Shown: piece by piece, positions 1 through 6,105 of the stretch
Layout of the letters: every line of letters begins with the position of its first letter
Numbering within the stretch: the first letter of the stretch is position 1
From: Porticoccaceae bacterium
GTDB lineage: Bacteria > Pseudomonadota > Gammaproteobacteria > Pseudomonadales > Porticoccaceae
Assembly: GCA_028822945.1 (NCBI GenBank)
Contig: JAPKCN010000102.1
Coordinates: 1 to 6,992, forward strand
Length of the DNA stretch: 6,992 nt
Reading direction: 5' to 3'
Made by a program: the position numbers and the translations under genes
Notes under the pieces: generated by a model
What the model saw: the letters and a program-made list of their open reading frames with translations, nothing else
What the model was told of the DNA's origin: nothing
The model's database searches: none

Positions 1-322
1 TGCAGTCACTTTTGTCTGCCTCTCTATTTATTTGTAGGCAATGCTGGTGCGTCTTGCGATACGCAGATATTGGCATTGCTCAACTACGTCGGACTGGTTG
101 ACGAGTTTTTGATTTTTAACGGCGGGCCTAGTTACTTTGGTTAGAGCGTGGTGGGTGACAACGGCGTCATAGAATTACACAAACGACCTCGTTGTTGGGT
201 TACTCAATAGTTAGCCATTCTCTACTTCACCAGTGCGTCGCAGCGACTGATGCTGCGCTTTATAATCAGCGATGCCATGTTGGCAGATAATCATTGTAGC
301 TTGCGTAGACTGTCACTCCAGC
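1..322. other. Gene-poor stretch downstream of nadB
   Basis: This stretch has frequent stops in all six frames and no recognisable gene. It holds a plus-strand frame open from the left edge to a TAG at 142-144 (47 codons, no recognised family). A minus-strand frame starts at an ATG complementary to 74-76 and runs off the left edge (25 codons). A 27-codon minus-strand frame occupies 211-294, 28 bases beyond the nadB stop, without a visible ribosome binding site. All three are short enough to be chance. There is a nested inverted repeat at 38-79 and a 6-bp hairpin at 239-257, but no T-run that would make a standard intrinsic terminator for nadB. In several relatives small genes such as sdhE or cptA lie near here; I do not see them. 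Confidence 0.6.
38..79. repeat. Nested inverted repeat (possible stem-loop)
   Basis: GCAATGC at 38-44 is the exact reverse complement of GCATTGC at 73-79. Inside it TGCGT at 48-52 is the reverse complement of ACGCA at 61-65. Together they could form a 12-base-pair interrupted stem with an 8-base loop. TGCCT at 17-21 can also pair with AGGCA at 36-40, which would compete with the outer stem. No T-run follows on either strand, so a terminator is not supported. The role is unknown. Confidence 0.35.
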
Positions 323-1948
323 TCAGTCGTCGCGGTGAATAATGACGTCTTGGCCCGCGTAGTTGATCGGCACCATAATGGTATCGCGGGCAATATTGGA
401 TAGTTCTGGGTAGTCTAATGTGTAGTGCAGTCCTCGGCTCTCTCGGCGCTCTAGCGCGCAGCGGATAATGAGTTCTGAAACGGTGGCTAGATTGCGGAGC
501 TCGAGCAAATCGCGACTCACTCTGCAGTTACCGTAGTATTCCTGTATCTCTTTTTGTAGTAGCTTAATCCGATGCTGTGCTCGCTCTAAACGTTTATTGG
601 TGCGTACTATGCCGACATAGTCCCACATAAACCGCCTTAGTTCGTCCCAGTTGTGAGAAATAACGACCTGTTCGTCAGAGTTTTGTACACGCGATTCGTC
701 CCAATCTAAAATCGAGTCTGGATCTTCGATATCGGCTGTGGCTCGATTGATCGCCTGTGCTGCGGAGCGAGCGTAGACGATACACTCAAGCAGCGAGTTA
801 CTGGCCATACGATTGGCACCATGCAAACCAGTGAAAGCGTTTTCGCCAATTGCATAGAGATTTAATAGGTCAGTTTGGGCACTTGTGTCGACCAAGATAC
901 CGCCGCAGGTATAGTGAGCTGCAGGTACCACAGGGATTGAATCGGTGGTGATGTCGATCCCAAATGTGAGGCAGTGCTCGTAGACGGTGGGAAAGTGTTC
1001 GACGATGAAATCGGCGGGTTTATGGCTAATATCTAGATACAGGCAATCGCTACCCAGGCGTTTCATCTCGTGATCGATGGCTCTTGCGACAACATCTCTC
1101 GGGGCGAGTTCGCCGGCCTCGTGAAAGTGCTGCATAAAGCGGCTGCCATCGGGTAGTCTCAGCACCGCGCCCTCTCCGCGTAGGGCCTCGGTGATCAAAA
1201 AAGATTTGGCTTTAGGGTGATAAAGACAGGTCGGGTGGAACTGGTTAAATTCTAGATTTCCGATTCGGCATCCGCGCCGCCAAGCCATAGCAATACCGTC
1301 ACCACTGGCGCCATCTGGATTGCTAGTGTATAGATAGGACTTGCTCGCTCCGCCGGACGCAAGGATGGTGCTTTTGGCTTGAAAAACCTGCACTTTTTGC
1401 GACTGTATGTCCAGGACATAGGCGCCAGTGCAGCGAATTTTCCGAGAATTTTTGTCGGCTTGGGTAACTAGATCCACGGCGCAGTGATGTTCAAAAATAT
1501 CAATATTTTGGGATGCAATTACTTGATCTACAAGTGTGCCAGTAACGGCTTTGCCGGTGGCATCTGCGCTATGCAGAGTACGTCTGTGGCTATGGCCACC
1601 CTCCTGGGTCAGATGATAGTGCTGTTGGTCGGTATCGCGAGTAAAATCGACTCCCTGACTAATCAGCCACTCGACAGCTGCAGGGCCATTTTCAACCACA
1701 AATTGAACGGCTTCACTATGACACAGGCCTGCGCCAGCAAGTTCTGTGTCGGCGATATGCGCTGCGGCGCTGTCATTTTCATCGAAAACAGCCGCTATGC
1801 CTCCCTGGGCAAGCCAGGATGCCCCGGCCTGAAGGGTTGATTTGCTGATAAGAGCGACCCGATAAGTGGGGTCGATATGGAGTGCCAGCGTAAGGCCAGC
1901 GGCGCCGCTGCCGATAACCAACACATCATAAAAGGTATTTTGTCGCAT
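323..1948 (-). CDS. nadB: L-aspartate oxidase NadB
   Basis: This 541-residue protein has the length of E. coli NadB (540). The family oxidises L-aspartate to iminoaspartate with FAD in the cytoplasm, the first step of de novo NAD synthesis; NadA then uses the product. The FAD-binding GxGxxG motif is at residues 13-18 (GSGAAG), followed by the conserved SWLAQGGIAA stretch near 44-53. Residues matching the E. coli active site are all present: E116, H238 (in FNQFHPT), R284 (in APRD), H345 (in AAHYTCGG) and R380 (in HGANR). The GEN motif of the FAD fold is near 368-370, and a helical C-terminal domain follows from about 420. The ATG at 1946-1948 gives the usual short N-terminus before the FAD motif, although no clear Shine-Dalgarno sequence precedes it. 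It is divergent from rpoE, as in E. coli and Pseudomonas. The gene appears intact. Confidence 0.97.
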   Translation of the reverse strand: MRQNTFYDVLVIGSGAAGLTLALHIDPTYRVALISKSTLQAGASWLAQGGIAAVFDENDSAAAHIADTELAGAGLCHSEAVQFVVENGPAAVEWLISQGVDFTRDTDQQHYHLTQEGGHSHRRTLHSADATGKAVTGTLVDQVIASQNIDIFEHHCAVDLVTQADKNSRKIRCTGAYVLDIQSQKVQVFQAKSTILASGGASKSYLYTSNPDGASGDGIAMAWRRGCRIGNLEFNQFHPTCLYHPKAKSFLITEALRGEGAVLRLPDGSRFMQHFHEAGELAPRDVVARAIDHEMKRLGSDCLYLDISHKPADFIVEHFPTVYEHCLTFGIDITTDSIPVVPAAHYTCGGILVDTSAQTDLLNLYAIGENAFTGLHGANRMASNSLLECIVYARSAAQAINRATADIEDPDSILDWDESRVQNSDEQVVISHNWDELRRFMWDYVGIVRTNKRLERAQHRIKLLQKEIQEYYGNCRVSRDLLELRNLATVSELIIRCALERRESRGLHYTLDYPELSNIARDTIMVPINYAGQDVIIHRDD

Positions 1949-1970
1949 GCTAAAAACACAAATTTCTGGC

Positions 1971-1999
1971 GTGCCATGATAATATATCTAGAGTATTAT
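1971..1999 (+). promoter_or_regulatory. Candidate housekeeping promoter for rpoE
   Basis: GTGCCA (1971-1976) lies 17 bases before TATTAT (1994-1999). This gives four of six matches to the sigma-70 minus-35 hexamer and five of six to the minus-10 hexamer at the optimal spacing. It would start rpoE transcription near 2006 with a leader of about 90 bases. It overlaps the nadB-facing elements. The region is AT-rich, so the minus-10 match alone means little. Confidence 0.3.
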
Positions 2000-2015
2000 T
2001 GCAGTTGATGGTTCT
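1987..2015 (-). promoter_or_regulatory. Weak sigma-E-like promoter match facing nadB
   Basis: Read on the minus strand, AGAACCA (complement of 2009-2015) is followed after 16 bases by TCTAGA (complement of 1987-1992). The known sigma-E pattern is GGAACTT, 16 bases, then TCTRA. AAC, TCTA and the spacing agree; several flanking positions do not. Transcription would start near 1980, about 30 bases before the nadB ATG. This is a degenerate match that could arise by chance. Confidence 0.25.
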
Positions 2016-2096
2016 AAATAAGCTGTCTAGTTGTAATTAACTGGTTGTCCATAAAGGACTCAGACAAGCAGAATCTGACGGGTACACAACGCTAAA

Positions 2097-2687
2097 ATGA
2101 AACACAGTGATACAGATGCGAATGATCAACAACTGGTACAGAGGGTTCAGCGAGGCGACAAGCGAGCGTTCGATCTTTTGGTGCTAAAGTACCAATTCAA
2201 ATTGCAATCAATCATCTCTCGCTTTGTGCGCGATCGAGATGAAATTCCGGATGTAACTCAGGAGGCTTTTATCAAGGCCTATCGAGCGCTTCCTGGCTTT
2301 AGAGGCGAGAGTCAATTTTATACTTGGCTCTACCGGATCGCGGTCAATACCGCAAAAAATTATCTCGTTAGTCGAAGTCGTCGTCCACCATCCGCTGATA
2401 TCGAAGCCGGGGAGGCAGAGCAACTCGCCAGTAATGAAAGACTCCATGATCTCGATTCGCCCGAAAATCGACTTTTTTGTGAGCAACTCGACAACGCCAT
2501 TCGGCGAACAATTGCCGATCTACCAGAGGATCTTCGTACTACCATTACATTGAGAGAGTTCGAGGACTTGAGCTATGCTGACATCGCGACAATCATGCAG
2601 TGCCCGACGGGTACTGTGCGCTCAAGATTGTTTCGCGCTCGAGAGATTGTCGACGCTAAAGTCAGAACGTTAATTGAAGAAAATTAA
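2097..2687 (+). CDS. rpoE: RNA polymerase sigma-E factor (RpoE/AlgU/AlgT)
   Basis: This 196-residue group-4 (ECF) sigma factor closely resembles Pseudomonas AlgU (193 residues). It directs RNA polymerase to envelope-stress promoters and is held inactive by the anti-sigma factor encoded next. Region 2 covers about residues 10-90. It includes DVTQEAF (52-58), which contacts the core enzyme, and FYTWLYRIAVNTAKN (74-88), which recognises the minus-10 element. A variable linker spans about 90-120. Region 4 (about 121-185) contains LPEDLRTTITLREFE and the helix-turn-helix around 150-175 (YADIATIMQCPTGTVRSRLF), which reads the minus-35 element. The ATG at 2097 is the first start after an in-frame TGA at 2076-2078. 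Its ribosome binding site is poor: only GACGGG lies upstream, about 15 bases away. The stop is 79 bases before rseA. The gene is intact. Confidence 0.97.
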   Translation: MKHSDTDANDQQLVQRVQRGDKRAFDLLVLKYQFKLQSIISRFVRDRDEIPDVTQEAFIKAYRALPGFRGESQFYTWLYRIAVNTAKNYLVSRSRRPPSADIEAGEAEQLASNERLHDLDSPENRLFCEQLDNAIRRTIADLPEDLRTTITLREFEDLSYADIATIMQCPTGTVRSRLFRAREIVDAKVRTLIEEN

Positions 2688-2695
2688 AAGTGGTT

Positions 2696-2723
2696 GGAAC
2701 CTTTTTGCGCTACTATTGTCCCA
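2696..2723 (+). promoter_or_regulatory. Candidate sigma-E-type promoter before rseA
   Basis: GGAACCT (2696-2702) is followed after exactly 15 bases by GTCCCA (2718-2723). The known sigma-E/AlgU pattern is GGAACTT, 15-16 bases, then GTCTRA. The GGAAC and GTC cores, which matter most for ECF promoters, are exact and the spacing is ideal; the last bases of the minus-10 differ. It starts just after the rpoE stop, so it would drive rseA, rseB, mucD and perhaps lepA without rpoE. That would let active sigma-E raise its own anti-sigma factor. This is inference from the motif alone. Confidence 0.5.
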
Positions 2724-2766
2724 CTACTGTGAGCCAAGATGTAGGCAAATTCCACGAGGGAAGTGA

Positions 2767-3435
2767 ATGACTGAACAAAGCGAGACTTTAAAGGAGTCGC
2801 TGTCGGCTTTAATGGATGGTGAGGCTAATGAACTTGAAGTTCATCGTCTAATGCAGAGTTTAGAGAGCGATCGGCAGGGTGATTTGAGAGAATCTTGGCA
2901 ACGCTATCATCTGACGTCTTCTGCGATAAAAGGCGAGACCCCCACGTTTAGAATCGATTGCAGTGCTGCCATTGCTGATGCCGTAGACGACGAAAAGAAC
3001 CACTCGATTATACCTAACAACGGCATCTTTCTAGTGCTGGGTCAAACGGCAATTGCTGCATCGGTAGCACTGATTGCCATCTTGGGTGTGCAGCAGTTTA
3101 ATCAACCAGCACCGGCCATCGGCATGCAAAGCGCAGCGCTCGATCCTTATGATGTCAATATTAACACGGGGCCTGCGATGCAGTTTCCAACCGGCTTTAA
3201 GCCACGTATCAATGCACAAACTGTAGCGGGCTCGTTAGACAATTCGCCCCTGAGGAGCGTCGCAGAAACTACATTGCCGGTATTAGATAGACAGATATTT
3301 CCCGATAAAAAAATCCTCATGCACATAGACGAAATGATTACTAGGCACGCTGAAAATTCTTCTATTCACAGCATTCATGGCACTGTCCCATTAATTGATG
3401 TAAATAAGGCTGATGTAACGACAGAGCGGCGTTGA
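2767..3435 (+). CDS. rseA: Sigma-E factor negative regulatory protein (anti-sigma RseA/MucA)
   Basis: This 222-residue protein matches the MucA/RseA layout. The cytoplasmic N-terminus (about 1-75) starts with LKESLSALMDGEANELEVHRL, the conserved helix that clamps the sigma factor, followed by WQRYHL (44-49). One transmembrane segment lies near residues 88-108 (FLVLGQTAIAASVALIAILGV). The rest is a periplasmic tail ending in a conserved-looking MHIDEMITRHAENSS segment (185-199), similar in place to the MucB-binding end of MucA. The family is single-pass, N-in, and is degraded stepwise by a DegS/AlgW-type protease and then RseP to free the sigma factor. A good ribosome binding site, GAGGG at 2756-2760, supports the ATG. 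It is longer than P. aeruginosa MucA (194), with the extra residues in the periplasmic part. The ORF is unbroken, unlike the mucA truncations of mucoid Pseudomonas. Confidence 0.93.
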   Translation: MTEQSETLKESLSALMDGEANELEVHRLMQSLESDRQGDLRESWQRYHLTSSAIKGETPTFRIDCSAAIADAVDDEKNHSIIPNNGIFLVLGQTAIAASVALIAILGVQQFNQPAPAIGMQSAALDPYDVNINTGPAMQFPTGFKPRINAQTVAGSLDNSPLRSVAETTLPVLDRQIFPDKKILMHIDEMITRHAENSSIHSIHGTVPLIDVNKADVTTERR

Positions 3436-3512
3436 TTGTTTTTCCAGTTATATGTTTAGAGCGTTCTTCGGCGAGATAGCTTAGATGCAAGCATTTTTAT
3501 GAGACAACATCT

Positions 3513-4469
3513 ATGAGATTGAGTGCGCTGCTACGTTTTTTAGCATGGAGTTTGTCTGCAATCTTTTTTGCGCAGGCGTATGCCGCGCCTCTAGCCGATA
3601 TCAATTCCCTTGTGGCGCAAATAGTCGGCGCTGCAGGGCAAGTCAACTACACTGGAATTGCCACCTATGAATATGCTGGACGGCGCTCTATAGTCAGGCT
3701 GTCGAGTCGTATGCACGAGGGAATGAGGCATCGGCAGGTGGATTACCTCGATGGTGGGCCGCGCAAAATCTCGCATTATGCGGATGACATAAACTGTCTG
3801 TCCGAGGAAAACCTAGAGCCATTGATGGGCACTTTTCTTGGTGTTCACGGTCTGCACCGAAACCTCTACAAGCATTATTCAGTTGTGGTTGATAATCCCA
3901 GTCAAGTTGGAGGCCGCGGGGTCAACGTATTGCGGATTATTCCCAACGACGCCCACCGTTTTGGCTATGTGGTGGGATTGGATGTCACCACCGGATTGGT
4001 GTTGCGCGCTGCGTTAGTAAATGCGCAAGGCCAAGCGTTGGAGCGGTTTCAGTTTCTTGAGTTGATGGTCGAGCCACCGTTCAACGGCACCGTCTCGAAT
4101 ATTATACCTCAACGCGGGCCCTGTCAGGCGGCTGTTCGAGCGAAGCGGCTTGAGCAGCCTGGTTGGTTTCCCGAATGGTTGCCTCCGGGTTTTGAGTTGC
4201 GCGCGCATGGAGCTGGTCATGCCGATCGATTGTGGACTTATTTGTATTCGGACGGCATAGCGGGTATTTCTATTTTTATAGAGTCGACGGGTACTCAAGT
4301 GCCACCCTCCTTTGATGCGAATTTGGGCGCTACCGCGGTGTTACATAGGCAGGCCAAACTGGGTAAGCAAAGTTACAGTGTGTCCATCGTTGGCGAAATT
4401 CCGCGGGCTACTGCAAAAAAAATTGCCAACCAAATCAAATATCGCGACGAAAAACAACCTCAACGGTGA
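3513..4469 (+). CDS. rseB: Sigma-E factor regulatory protein RseB/MucB (periplasmic)
   Basis: This 318-residue protein has the length of P. aeruginosa MucB (316). An N-terminal signal peptide (charged MRLSALLR, hydrophobic core, AYA at 22-24) predicts export to the periplasm with cleavage before A25. The larger N-terminal domain (about 25-205) includes NYTGIATYEYAG (45-56), a family hallmark; in RseB this fold resembles lipoprotein carrier LolA. The smaller C-terminal domain (about 215-315) has EWLPPGFEL (221-229) and GISIFIES (251-258), typical of the part that contacts RseA. In the known mechanism RseB shields RseA from site-1 cleavage and releases it when it senses mislocalised lipopolysaccharide or lipoproteins. 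Two cysteines in the mature chain, C95 and C204, could pair. It starts 77 bases after rseA with a weak ribosome binding site. It is intact. Confidence 0.93.
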   Translation: MRLSALLRFLAWSLSAIFFAQAYAAPLADINSLVAQIVGAAGQVNYTGIATYEYAGRRSIVRLSSRMHEGMRHRQVDYLDGGPRKISHYADDINCLSEENLEPLMGTFLGVHGLHRNLYKHYSVVVDNPSQVGGRGVNVLRIIPNDAHRFGYVVGLDVTTGLVLRAALVNAQGQALERFQFLELMVEPPFNGTVSNIIPQRGPCQAAVRAKRLEQPGWFPEWLPPGFELRAHGAGHADRLWTYLYSDGIAGISIFIESTGTQVPPSFDANLGATAVLHRQAKLGKQSYSVSIVGEIPRATAKKIANQIKYRDEKQPQR

Positions 4470-4471
4470 TC

Positions 4472-4500
4472 TTGTCGTAAAAGAGTATATACACGATAAG
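4472..4500 (+). promoter_or_regulatory. Candidate housekeeping promoter for mucD
   Basis: TTGTCG (4472-4477) is separated by 17 bases from GATAAG (4495-4500), giving four of six matches to each sigma-70 hexamer at the optimal spacing. It begins directly after the rseB stop and would give mucD a leader of about 100 bases. An independent mucD promoter has been reported in P. aeruginosa, which makes one here plausible, but this match is weak. Confidence 0.25.
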
Positions 4501-4607
4501 CTTTAGTGACATGAGAGCATCCGTCGGGCATTGTAGCCGCTCCGACTCCGAGCCATTAAGATTCGAGATTATGGACGTTTTGAACGACAGAAAAAGGATA
4601 TTTATAG

Positions 4608-5999
4608 ATGTATTTTAGATTGGTAATGACGATTTTTTGCTGCCTAATGGTGACCTCTAATGCAAAAGCTCAGCTTCCCGACTTCGCGAGTTTGGTGGCC
4701 GAGGTATCCCCGGCTGTAGTTAAAATTAACGTTACCTTTAAAGAAACAAATCGTCAAAGCTCGCAGGCTTATCCCAGGCAGATGCCAGAGATTTTTCGCG
4801 AGTTGTTAGAGCAACAGCGGCGCAATCAGCAGGATAGACCTAAGGGCTACTCGATGGGTTCTGGTTTTGTGATTTCTGAAGATGGCTATATCTTGACCAA
4901 TCACCATGTCGTAAACGACGCCGATGAAATCCGCGTCAGCTTTGCCGATCGTAGCGAGTATTTAGCTAGTATTGTGGGTACCGACCAACGCTCCGACCTA
5001 GCTCTGCTAAAAATTGAAGCGGAAAGCCTTCCTACACTTATCTTTGCGGGTCAAGACGAATTGCGTGTCGGCGCCTGGGTATTGGCAATCGGCTCCCCGT
5101 TTGGTTTGGATTATTCGGCTACCGCCGGCATCGTCAGCGCTATTGGACGCAGTATTCCGAGTGCGAATAACAGCAATTATGTCCCCTTTATCCAAACCGA
5201 TGTGGCAATTAATCCGGGTAATTCTGGCGGGCCATTGTTTGATCTAGAGGGGCGTGTGGTAGGGATCAACTCGCAAATATATTCGCGCTCGGGCGGCTCG
5301 ATTGGACTGTCTTTCGCAATACCTGCAAGTCTCGCACGTAATGTAGTGGCGCAACTTAAAGAGACCGGTCGTGTCGACCGCGGGTGGCTCGGTGTGGCGA
5401 TCCAGGATGTCAGCCAGGAACTGGCTAAATCGCTTGATCTCAGCGTTGCTCAGGGCGCGTTAATTAGCGATGTGACCGCCGACAGTCCGGCCGACAAAGG
5501 CGGTATCGTGCCGGGCGATGTGATTACCCGCTTTAATCAACAGCGGGTTCTCGACTCTCTTGATTTGCCGCCCCTAGTCGGTCGGGTGCCGCCTGGCGAG
5601 AGTGTTCCAGTAGAGATTTTCCGAGACGGCTCGAAGCAGATATTGGAGGTAACAGTCGCCGCGTTAGACGCTAATTTACAAGACGAACGTGGGCAGCCGT
5701 CATCGACGAATTATGGCGATCGTTTGGGTATTGTGGCCGAGGCATTGAGCGACCTTCAAAAACGCCAATTGCGTCAACGCGATGGGGTCATTATCACCGA
5801 GGTACTACCAAAGTCGGCAGCCGCTAATGCTGGACTAAAAAGCGGTGATGTTATTGTCCAACTGGGACAGATCGGGATCGAAAACTTCGAAGTCTACCGC
5901 AGCGTGCTGCCTAAACTACCCAGGGATAGGCCAATCGCAATCCGTTTTATCCGACAGGGGCAAGCAGTTTTTAGAACGATTCAGCTCGATGCTAAATAA
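4608..5999 (+). CDS. mucD: Periplasmic serine protease MucD (HtrA/DegP family)
   Basis: This 463-residue HtrA-type protease/chaperone is close in size to P. aeruginosa MucD (474). A signal peptide (MYFRLVMT, hydrophobic core, NAKA at 18-21) predicts cleavage before Q22 and a periplasmic location. The trypsin-like domain (about 24-255) has a complete catalytic triad: H100 in TNHHVV, D130 in SDLALLKI and S206 in GNSGGPL. A Q/R-rich insertion at about 46-80 sits where HtrA proteins carry their LA loop. PDZ1 (about 258-350) begins with GWLGVAIQDV, and PDZ2 (about 372-460) includes GLKSGDVIVQLG. The family degrades misfolded envelope proteins and, in Pseudomonas, restrains AlgU activation by removing the inducing signal. 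The ribosome binding site AAGGA at 4594-4598 supports the ATG. The gap to rseB is 138 bases with no mucC. It is intact. Confidence 0.95.
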   Translation: MYFRLVMTIFCCLMVTSNAKAQLPDFASLVAEVSPAVVKINVTFKETNRQSSQAYPRQMPEIFRELLEQQRRNQQDRPKGYSMGSGFVISEDGYILTNHHVVNDADEIRVSFADRSEYLASIVGTDQRSDLALLKIEAESLPTLIFAGQDELRVGAWVLAIGSPFGLDYSATAGIVSAIGRSIPSANNSNYVPFIQTDVAINPGNSGGPLFDLEGRVVGINSQIYSRSGGSIGLSFAIPASLARNVVAQLKETGRVDRGWLGVAIQDVSQELAKSLDLSVAQGALISDVTADSPADKGGIVPGDVITRFNQQRVLDSLDLPPLVGRVPPGESVPVEIFRDGSKQILEVTVAALDANLQDERGQPSSTNYGDRLGIVAEALSDLQKRQLRQRDGVIITEVLPKSAAANAGLKSGDVIVQLGQIGIENFEVYRSVLPKLPRDRPIAIRFIRQGQAVFRTIQLDAK

Positions 6000-6011
6000 A
6001 CTGCGAGAAAA

Positions 6012-6051
6012 GTTGATGGGGTGCGTTATTGCGAGTTTGATGGATGGCGTT
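6012..6051 (+). repeat. Imperfect 16-bp direct repeat in the mucD-lepA gap
   Basis: GTTGATGGGGTGCGTT at 6012-6027 recurs as TTTGATGGATGGCGTT at 6036-6051, with 12 of 16 positions identical and the starts 24 bases apart. The spacing is a multiple of three, so in the bridging open frame it yields the similar residues LMGCV and LMDGV. It could be a small duplication or paired protein-binding sites upstream of lepA. Confidence 0.35.
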
Positions 6052-6087
6052 CAGACAATAAGTAAGCTAGACTTGCCGCGCATTTTT

Positions 6088-6094
6088 GGGGGTG
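6088..6094 (+). promoter_or_regulatory. Probable lepA ribosome binding site, long spacing
   Basis: GGGGGTG aligns with the ideal GGAGGTG with one G-U wobble against the 16S rRNA tail. It lies 11 bases before the lepA ATG, somewhat farther than usual. No better site is closer. It sits inside the end of the bridging open frame, so ribosomes finishing that frame would cover it. Confidence 0.45.
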
Positions 6095-6105
6095 CATAAA
6101 GCCAG

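Larger units (their letters stand above)
1949..2096. promoter_or_regulatory. Divergent nadB/rpoE intergenic promoter region
   Basis: These 148 AT-rich bases separate the start codons of two divergent genes and must contain the promoters of both. The stretch around 1976-2020 is especially AT-rich and holds overlapping candidate elements for each strand, listed separately. I find no GGAAC-type minus-35 element on the plus strand, so a sigma-E autoregulatory promoter directly in front of rpoE is not visible within the spacer. Confidence 0.7.
5989..6099 (+). other. 36-codon open frame bridging mucD and lepA
   Basis: An ATG at 5989, overlapping the last 11 bases of mucD, opens a 36-codon frame starting MLNKLREKL and ending RIFGGA. 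It stops with TAA at 6097-6099. It is in the same frame as lepA, whose ATG follows after only two more codons. The GGGGGTG that probably serves as the lepA ribosome binding site lies in its last codons. No ribosome binding site of its own is evident. The frame also extends back into mucD as an out-of-frame shadow, so its openness up to 5999 is partly imposed by mucD. The product matches no family I know. It may be a small coupled peptide, a leader, or chance. Confidence 0.25.

Noticed and set aside
239..257. Hairpin CGCAGC / GCTGCG as a nadB terminator
   Set aside because: The stem is only 6 bp with a 7-base loop and no T-run follows on the minus strand, so it does not meet the criteria for an intrinsic terminator.
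1484..1840. 118-codon plus-strand open frame inside nadB
   Set aside because: It lies wholly antisense to nadB, whose frame is intact with all active-site residues. Its translation resembles no known protein, so it is a shadow.
1795..1977. 60-codon minus-strand frame beginning upstream of the nadB start
   Set aside because: It overlaps the nadB start in another frame. The FAD-binding motif is encoded by the nadB frame, so there is no reason to call a second gene or a frameshift.
2208..2545. Minus-strand frames of 92 and 61 codons inside rpoE
   Set aside because: Both are antisense shadows of a strongly conserved sigma factor gene and contain no recognisable domain.
4523..4546. Inverted repeat GTCGG / CCGAC as a terminator after rseB
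   Set aside because: Five base pairs with a 14-base loop and no T-run. It is too weak and would cut the operon before mucD.
5845..5988. Upstream part of the 84-codon frame running into the mucD-lepA gap
   Set aside because: It lies inside the second PDZ domain of mucD in another frame. Only the part from 5989 was kept as a doubtful small frame.
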